Of a DNA stretch of 64,000 nucleotides, positions 58,296 through 64,000 are shown in pieces. How positions within the stretch are numbered: position 1 is the first letter of the stretch; every line of letters starts with the position of its first letter. The DNA is from Morchella semilibera. Its lineage: Eukaryota > Ascomycota > Pezizomycetes > Pezizales > Morchellaceae. Under the pieces are notes generated by a model, which saw only the letters and a list, made by a program, of their open reading frames with translations, searched no databases and was not told where the DNA came from. The position numbers were made by a program, and so were the translations under genes. The stretch is from the NCBI GenBank assembly GCA_009192285.1, contig WBVU01000004.1, forward strand, positions 124,001 to 188,000, written 5' to 3'.

Positions 58296-59795
58296 ATGAG
58301 CGTGCAGCCAAAGGACTTTGATTACCTCCTCGACGAGATCTCGCGCCTGAAGCCGGAGAAGGAGCTCGGCCATGCGCTGAGAAAGTATTTCTACTTTGCA
58401 AAGGATTGGATCAATATCAATCACGGTAAGCCCGTGCAGTAGCACTCGGACCATACCATCCGTCCAATCAATTAACCCCCCCACCCGGGCAGGCTCCTTC
58501 GGCACCTACCCCCGTCCCGTCGGCCGCGCCCTCCAAGCCTTCCAGGCAGCCTCCGAGCAGCGCACCGACGAGTTCATCCGCATCACCTACCCCGCGCTTC
58601 TCGACCGCTCGCGTGCCCTCATCGCCTCCTTCCTCAACGTGCCCGTCGCCGAGCTCGTCTTCGTGCCCAATGCCACAACTGGCATCGACACCGTCCTGCG
58701 CTCGCTCGTCTACAAGCCCGGCGACAAGATCGTCTACTTCGACTTCATCTACAACGCGTGCAAGAACGGCGTCGACTACATCGAGGAGAGCACGCCCGCA
58801 GTGGGCGTAAAGATCCCCATCAGGCTTCCGGTCGCCGACGATGTCATTGTGGATACCTTCCGCGAGGCGATACGCAGGGAGCAGGAGAGCGGCGTGGTCA
58901 GGGTCGCAATCTTTGATACCATTGTGAGCGCCCCGGGCGCGCGCTTGCCGTTTGAGCGCCTGGTAGAGGTGTGTAAAGAGCTCGGGGTCCTGTCGCTCAT
59001 AGACGGTGCTCACGGCATCGGGCATCTTCACCTCGACCTGGGCAAGCTCGACGCCGACTTCTTCGTAAGCAACTGCCACAAGTAACCCCCCCCTCCCTCT
59101 CCTCCAGACATCTATAACACAACCTCTAACACCCCACCAGATGGCTCTACGTCCCCCGCGGCTGCGCCGTCTTCCACGTCCCCCTGCGCAACCAGCCCCT
59201 AATCCGCAGCACCCTCCCCACCTCCCACGGCTACCTCCCCCCTCACCAGCCCCACCGCACCTTCTCCGCCCTCTCCCCCAACGCCGCAAACTCCGACTTC
59301 GTCACCATGTTCGAGTTTGTCGGCACCGTCGACACCTCACCAGCCCTATGCATCCCCGCCGCGCTCCGCTTCCGCGACGTCGTGTGCGGCGGCGAAGCCC
59401 GCATCATGGCCTACTCGCAGCGGCTGGGCCGGCGCGGCGCACACATCATTGCCGCGCGCCTGGGCACAGAGGTCATGGCGTGCGACGCCGAGTGCAGCCT
59501 GTGGAACGTGCGGCTGCCGGTCATAGTGCAGGGCGCGCGGGCGCCGCGCGGCGCCGAGACCGTCGTCGAGCAGAGGTGGTGCGCCAGAATCAGGGACTGG
59601 GCCATGGACACGCTCAACCGCGAGTTCGATACGGCCGTGCCGTGGCTGGTGTATGCCGGTGAGTGGTGGGTTAGGGTCGCTGGCCAGATCTATCTGGAGG
59701 AGAGTGACTTTGAGGTTGTGGCTGGGGCCCTAAAGGATATGTGTAGGAGGGTCGGGAAGGGGGAGTATTTGCCGGTTGCACAGAGTCGCCTGTAG
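58296..59795 (+). CDS. Class-V aminotransferase-fold PLP enzyme (isopenicillin-N-epimerase/Egt2-like)
   Basis: Exons 58296-58425, 58493-59081 and 59141-59795; 457 residues, intact. The N-terminal NHGSFGTYPRPV is typical of this branch. Next come FVPNATTGIDTVLR (cofactor phosphate region), SLIDGAHGIG (Asp214, pairs with the pyridine nitrogen) and SNCHKW (Lys240, Schiff-base lysine), then RGCAVFHVP. Fungal members include cysteine-desulfurase-like lyases such as hercynylcysteine sulfoxide lyase (Egt2, ergothioneine synthesis), LolT-type enzymes and epimerase-like proteins. The sequence alone does not choose among them, and no Egt1-like gene lies in the window. Codon use is strongly G/C-ending. 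Divergent MFS neighbour at 57545. Confidence 0.87.
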
Positions 59796-60035
59796 CCGTT
59801 TAGATGAGATGTAGTAGAATAGAGAATATTTTGCACAAGTCTATGTAGCTAGTGTTTCTGTCCGTTGCGCCCAATATATATACATCTATATAAACTATCA
59901 TCAAAAGAATGTCGCGGTAGTATACAACAGGCCCGTCCATAAGCACCCGTTCTATCCCGCCTAGGGTATCGGCCCCGTGGGGGGGTGGGGGGGGATATAG
60001 AGCACCCCCGCCGAGGCCATGTGTGAGGTTCACAA

Positions 60036-60052
60036 TCACCACATATCACTCG
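60036..60052 (+). promoter_or_regulatory. bipartite motif variant (TCACC-N5-TCACTCG)
   Basis: TCACC ACATA TCACTCG. The fifth base is C rather than R. Confidence 0.5.
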
Positions 60053-60354
60053 AGTATTGCTTAACCAACACAGCAACAGAGATACACGGACTCTTTGTCT
60101 GCAACTTCACACTTAGCCCACGTGTCTCTGCGCCCCCGTATACTGTAATAGCTGGCTAGGTAGGTAGGTCTGCACGCTGCGGTGCGGTGTATACAAGTAC
60201 CCTACTCGCCCGCCACAAGTTGGGTCCTAGTCCCCATGGTCCGTCTTTGAAGCTATGTACCCCGCTAGCTAGCCGGCAACGAAGGTTGGGATCTGCTACG
60301 GCCTTTTGCTACCACAGGTCTCCCGTTTGGACGAGTGAGAGTGGGTGGGTGGGT

Positions 60355-60371
60355 CGAGTGAGATCCTGTGA
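60355..60371 (-). promoter_or_regulatory. bipartite motif (TCACA-N5-TCACTCG)
   Basis: Minus strand: TCACA GGATC TCACTCG, a full match. An unpaired TCACTCG lies at 60332-60338. Confidence 0.55.
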
Positions 60372-60578
60372 ATGCGACCTCCTCAGCTACAGATAATCAA
60401 GTCAAGTCAAGTCAAGTCACAGAGAGAGAGAGAGAGTAAATTGTTTTTTGAAACACTTTTAATAAATTCGTTACTATCATTCTACATCCTCATTCCCATC
60501 CATTCCCATTCCCATCCACCCACCGACCCAGAAAAAAGACTCCCAAGACAAAAGAAAAACACAAAGTTGAAAAGCCGC

Positions 60579-61799
60579 TTACCACCAGGAAGGGAAGCGC
60601 GGGCCACGGAAGGGGCCCCTGGGGGCCTTTCGGCGGGGGCCCATGGGGCCACCGAAGCGGCCAGGACCCTGCTTGAGCTCGACCTGGAGGAGAGCGACGA
60701 GGACGTCCTCGGGGCGCTTGCAGCCGCCCTCTTTCTTGACGTCGCGCTTGTAGAGGGGTGCCTGCTCGTCGGCGGGGGCGTCGACGTATTCGTCGGCTGG
60801 GGCGTCGACGAACTCGTCGGCGGGGGCGTCTACTGATTCGTCGGCGGGGGCGTCGACGTATTCGTCTGCTGGGGCGTCGACGGATTCGTCGGCGGGGGCG
60901 TCGACGGACTCGTCTGCTGGGGCGTCGACGAACTCGTCGGCGGGGGCGTCCACTGATTCGTCTGCTGGGGCGTCGACGAACTCGTCGGCGGGGGCGTCCA
61001 CTGATTCGTCGGCTGGGGCGTCGACGTACTCGTCGGCTGGGGCGTCGACTGACTCGTCGGCTGGGGCGTCGACAAACTCGTCTGCGGGGGCGTCCACCGA
61101 CTCGTCTGCTGGCGCATCTACTGACTCGTCGGCGGGGGCGTCGACGTACTCATCGGCCGGGGCGTCAACTGATTCATCTGCTGGGGCGTCGACGGACTCA
61201 TCTGCTGGGGCATCGACGTATTCATCGGCTGGGGCGTCTACTGACTCGTCGGCGGGAGCGTCCACAGACTCATCTGCTGGGGCATCGACATACTCATCGG
61301 CAGGAGCGTCGACCGACTCGTCGGCGGGAGCATCGACATATTCATCTGCGGGAGCATCGACCGATTCGTCTGCTGGGGCGTCAAGAGAGCGCTTGTTCTT
61401 CCCGTCCTTCTTCGCATTGTCAACCACCTTCTTGAGGGTCTCGATGTATCTCTCAATCTTCTTGACGAACGCCTTGTTGTTTGGCTTTGGCTCGGCCTTG
61501 ATGTGGATGTTGCCGTACTTTGCGTCCTTGAACGCCTTCTGCAGTTGCTGCATGACCTTGTCGGCGTTCTGGTCGGGCTTGGTGCTGTTCTTGTTGTTGG
61601 GTGCGTCCCACTCGGCGAGACAGCGCTTGAGGTCCATGTTTGCAAGGACGGCCTGGGGGATGATGTAGGGGTGCTTCTCTTCACCGGTGGCTTTGCGCAT
61701 GACGTCGGGGCGGAAGCGCATGCTGGGGGTAGGAGTGGCAACGACCTGGGTGGCGCAGAAAGCGAGGATCATGGCAGCGGTGGCGGCGGTGAGCTTCAT
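60579..61799 (-). CDS. Secreted protein with ~26 acidic octapeptide repeats between Kex2-type sites
   Basis: Single exon, 406 residues. A signal peptide (about 1-22, MKLTAATAAMILAFCATQVVA) is followed by a helical, Lys-rich pro-like region (23-135). A Lys-Arg at 136-137 precedes the array. Residues 138-345 are about 26 tandem copies of an 8-residue unit, [S/Y/F]VDAPADE (first copy SLDAPADE), with only the first position alternating Ser, Tyr or Phe. Then comes QAPLYKR (346-352), a second dibasic site, and CKR at about 368-370. The ~50-residue tail is basic and Gly/Pro/Arg-rich and ends PSWW. Kex2 cleavage at the two outer sites would release a ~215-residue polyanionic peptide; there is no dibasic site inside the array. 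Pure sequence-level family not recognised; extracellular or cell-wall role inferred from the signal peptide. The opposite strand carries a long Arg-rich open frame that is a shadow. Confidence 0.85.
   Translation of the reverse strand: MKLTAATAAMILAFCATQVVATPTPSMRFRPDVMRKATGEEKHPYIIPQAVLANMDLKRCLAEWDAPNNKNSTKPDQNADKVMQQLQKAFKDAKYGNIHIKAEPKPNNKAFVKKIERYIETLKKVVDNAKKDGKNKRSLDAPADESVDAPADEYVDAPADESVDAPADEYVDAPADESVDAPADESVDAPADEYVDAPADESVDAPADESVDAPADEYVDAPADESVDAPADESVDAPADEFVDAPADESVDAPADEYVDAPADESVDAPADEFVDAPADESVDAPADEFVDAPADESVDAPADESVDAPADEYVDAPADESVDAPADEFVDAPADEYVDAPADEQAPLYKRDVKKEGGCKRPEDVLVALLQVELKQGPGRFGGPMGPRRKAPRGPFRGPRFPSWW
60765..61388 (-). repeat. 24-bp coding tandem repeat array (~26 units)
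   Basis: Each unit encodes [S/Y/F]VDAPADE. Third-position changes are scattered (GCG, GCC, GCA; TCG, TCT, TCA), so the array is not a fresh homogenisation, while the protein sequence is nearly invariant. Confidence 0.92.
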
Positions 61800-63217
61800 G
61801 GTGATTGATTTAGTTGTTGTGGTGGAAAAGGTTTAAAAAAGTTGAAAGTGGTGGTGGTGGTGGTGGAAAGGGCGGAACTGAAAAGGTCGTGAAGAAAACT
61901 GTAGATCGTAGAAGAAGATAGTAATAAAAAAAAACAACTAAGCACAGCTCAGGAAGTGTTAAGGAATGACTGAAAAGGAGTGACTGAAGGAAATCTAAGA
62001 AAGAAAAAAGTGAAAGGAAATGATCGTTGCCGGAACGAGTGAGTGATGAAGTGAATGTAGAAGTGAGTGAGGATGGAAGAAAAAAAGAAGTCGGATTCGG
62101 GGAGTTGGACGTCGTATATAAACCATTGTGAGCAACATATCATTTCCATATCCCTTTACCGTAGGGCAATATTGCATCTCCGGAGGTTGGGATGGAATCT
62201 TTGCTCTCCGCATTCGGGCCCGGTGAGGACTGTAATGCGGCGTGGAGAAGTTCAAGGGTGCTGTACCACACGAACGCCACACCGCAAATAGTACCGATTA
62301 TGAGAGGTACAAACAGGATTACTGCGCCCGGCCATGGAGTCTTTCTATAGTGAAAGAGAAGCGAGATGCTCAGCTTCTGTAGTGCAGTAGATCTCCGATG
62401 CACCATTTTGGTTATGTACCCCACATGGAGCAGCAGAATTCGAGATGAACTGAGAGTGTCTGTTGTATGTATCTAGACACATAAACCAGGAGCTCGATCC
62501 CATGTTTTCGGTAATATAATCCTCTCCATGAAGAATTACTGTCCATGGTAGTCGCTACCAATTGCTCGAGGCCCAATTTCATAACCCGTGTCATATCTCA
62601 TCGGTTCTTCACGCCTCTAGTTAGCCAGGTACTATTCACCTCTATGCACGTACGTACCTTTCCCCGGTGTCTCCATCCAAAGCCGTACGGTTTATCCGGT
62701 CTGGAGGCCCACCTTCAATCCTGTGTCAGCATTTTGATGTGAGGTGTTTACCTAACTCACCCACCGGCGGGGCAGGAGGTTGCATGGATAGAAGCGGTTC
62801 AAGGCTGTTGTTGTTGCTGTTGTCGCTGTAGGTTAAAAAGGTTAAATGAAAGTGCACAGTAAGTAAGGCTGAGCCCCCCCCCTCGGTCGGTAAGTAGACC
62901 CCCGAACCCCAACCCCTGCCGGCGGGACCGCACTCGCTTGAGACCCCGCGCTATGAATAGCAGCACCCCGAAGAGTCCCCCCCGAGGATGTTTCGTGCCC
63001 TACATCTATGTGGGTGGCTGGGGGTGTTTAGTTTCCAGCTTCTAGAAGGAAGAAAATCGGATAATGAGATGCGATCGGCTGGGCCGGATGTAAGGCGTTG
63101 TGCTGTGCCGCATGGCACAAGACGGCGCCGCATCATGGGTACCTCTACATGTAATTTGATCGCGCGGTGGAATGCAGATAATTTTAGATTGAAAACTGTG
63201 CAGTGATGATGGTGACA

Positions 63218-63234
63218 GCATAGGCTCTCACTCG
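63218..63234 (+). promoter_or_regulatory. bipartite motif (GCATA-N5-TCACTCG)
   Basis: GCATA GGCTC TCACTCG. One left-half mismatch (G for T). The GGCTCTCACTCGAG core is shared with the site at 55085. Confidence 0.45.
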
Positions 63235-63458
63235 AGACCGGTTCTTCCTGCGACTTGAGCGGGTTCTGGTGAGTTACCGATGGGTGTGTAATCGGTACCG
63301 GGAATTCTATACAGCAGTAGTATGCTAGGGCGCCCGTTTACCTGGGCGAGTAATAATTTCTTTACGGATGGATTGTTCAGAGTTAACGGTTGGGGTGTCA
63401 TGGAGGTCTTCTATGCTATGGTGACATTGGTTCATTTCATGAAGCCAAGACGGAAAAT

Positions 63459-63475
63459 CGAGTGATCATCTATGA
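63459..63475 (-). promoter_or_regulatory. bipartite motif (TCATA-N5-TCACTCG)
   Basis: Minus strand: TCATA GATGA TCACTCG, a full match. Confidence 0.55.
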
Positions 63476-63977
63476 TTGTGACTGGGCGCCACAATGGGGG
63501 TAAGGCATGTCCTCCCCCTTATCTGCAGCCACATAGGCTGCGCATGCCTAGCGCACACCACTTATCAGTCCCCATGGGATTCAAGGTAATTATCATCACT
63601 GGGGCTGTGTTTGGCGGTAGATCTTTTAATTTAGCCACAAGTACCAAGGCCTTTTATCTTAGAGTAGGTGTGGCCCTGGCCATGTAGATTGATAAGATGC
63701 ACAGGCAGACACACTGACCTGTATTGTAGATACCCTTAAGCTTGCTCTTGATTGATAGTACAACACCCATACGTCTCCCCATACAAGTCTATCCATGTCT
63801 GCTTCACGAATTGGCCTTGAAGAGGCCAGCTGGTTCGTGAACTCGCAGACTCCGCCCGTGGGGAAGAACACCTACAGCGACGTTATCTCGAGAGCCCTTT
63901 TAACACAGTGCGTGTTACTCACTCGTTCCGTTGGCAGTAGGGTGACCATTTCTAGCCCATAGCAGTGATCATAAATT

Positions 63978-63994
63978 CGAGTGAGAAACCATGA
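63978..63994 (-). promoter_or_regulatory. bipartite motif (TCATG-N5-TCACTCG)
   Basis: Minus strand: TCATG GTTTC TCACTCG, a full match, at the right edge of the window. Confidence 0.55.
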
Positions 63995-64000
63995 TGGCAC

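Larger units (their letters stand above)
59796..60578. other. intergenic interval
   Basis: Between two 3' ends. Two bipartite motifs (60036 and 60355), a G run at 59979-59994, a CAAGT tandem (60399-60419) followed by an AG microsatellite (60421-60436), and a CCCATT-type short repeat near 60493-60515. No gene. Confidence 0.5.
61800..64000. other. intergenic interval to window end
   Basis: No supported gene. The first 350 bp are the CT-rich (minus strand) leader and promoter of the repeat-protein gene, with a GTGGTG run at 61849-61866 and a TATATAAA-like element at about 62115. Three bipartite motifs occur at 63218, 63459 and 63978. Confidence 0.5.

Noticed and set aside
41907-59795. A secondary-metabolite cluster (monooxygenase, acyl-CoA synthetase, MFS, PLP enzyme)
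   Set aside because: Genes are separated by up to 4 kb gaps and a housekeeping TMEM33 gene, with no synthase, NRPS, terpene or RiPP core and no pathway regulator.
60332-60338. Extra TCACTCG heptamer (also at 18243-18249, 9537-9543 and 63923-63929)
   Set aside because: No TCAY half-site at the 10-bp spacing, so not counted as the bipartite motif.
60758-61435. 225-codon Arg-rich open frame on the plus strand
   Set aside because: It is the exact antisense of the 24-bp repeat array; length comes from the repeat lacking stops in that frame.
60579-61799. Repeat protein as a dikaritin-type RiPP precursor
   Set aside because: No dibasic sites between the units and no DUF3328-like or tailoring genes nearby; the S41 peptidase is 40 kb away.

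Overview
The window reads as nuclear DNA of a filamentous ascomycete (Pezizomycotina-type). Genes carry many short introns, mostly 40-115 nt, with GTRNGT donors and CTRAY-like branch points a few bases before the acceptor. There is a tRNA-Ile(AAU) with a short anticodon-loop intron. The gene content is typically fungal: a Fig1-like membrane protein, a GYF-domain protein, a Cyk3-like transglutaminase-fold protein, a TMEM33/Pom33 protein, a secreted peptidase S41 and a Cu-metallothionein-like mini-gene. Nothing in the sequence places it below that level with confidence. Gene density is low: about fifteen genes in 64 kb, with 1-5 kb AT-rich gaps that hold most of the repeats and motifs.

Layout. 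1-3.0 kb: 3' part of an AAA+ ATPase gene with apparent single-base frameshifts. 3.0-7.3 kb: gene-free, with two related MITE-like elements. 7.3-7.6 kb: an 8-cysteine metallothionein mini-gene with TATA box and one intron. 9.9-10.8 kb: HAD-family phosphatase. 10.9 kb: tRNA-Ile, with a 34-bp copy of its anticodon arm and intron at 12.2 kb. 13.4-14.5 kb: Fig1-like four-TM protein. 16.1-17.9 kb: Cyk3-like protein. 18.9-21.2 kb: secreted S41 peptidase. 23.4-27.0 kb: a large protein of unrecognised family with a collagen-like Gly-rich N-terminus. 27-32.7 kb: nearly empty apart from one weak small-gene candidate. 32.7-38.2 kb: GYF-domain translational regulator with a canonical eIF4E-binding motif. 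39.3-41.4 kb: coiled-coil/Gln-rich protein with an RRM-like C-terminus. 41.9-44.2 kb: flavin monooxygenase with a GC-AG intron and three single-base losses in its first exon. 48.3-50.8 kb: propionyl-CoA-synthetase-like enzyme. 52.2-53.2 kb: TMEM33/Pom33. 55.7-57.5 kb: MFS transporter, divergent from a class-V aminotransferase-fold PLP enzyme at 58.3-59.8 kb. 60.6-61.8 kb: a secreted protein with about 26 tandem acidic octapeptides between Kex2-type sites.

The genes do not form an obvious biosynthetic cluster; most are housekeeping or independent functions. The only plausible functional pair is the divergent MFS transporter and PLP enzyme, which share a ~750-bp promoter region.

The most striking non-genic signal is a bipartite 17-bp motif, TCAYR-N5-TCACTCG, with two TCAY half-sites exactly 10 bp apart. 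I found 21 occurrences (some with one mismatch, mostly in the left half) on both strands, all outside coding exons, against far fewer than one expected. A second intergenic signal is the palindrome TACATGTA, about 30 times. No LTR element, Polinton or other virus-like element, and no CRISPR array, was recognised.
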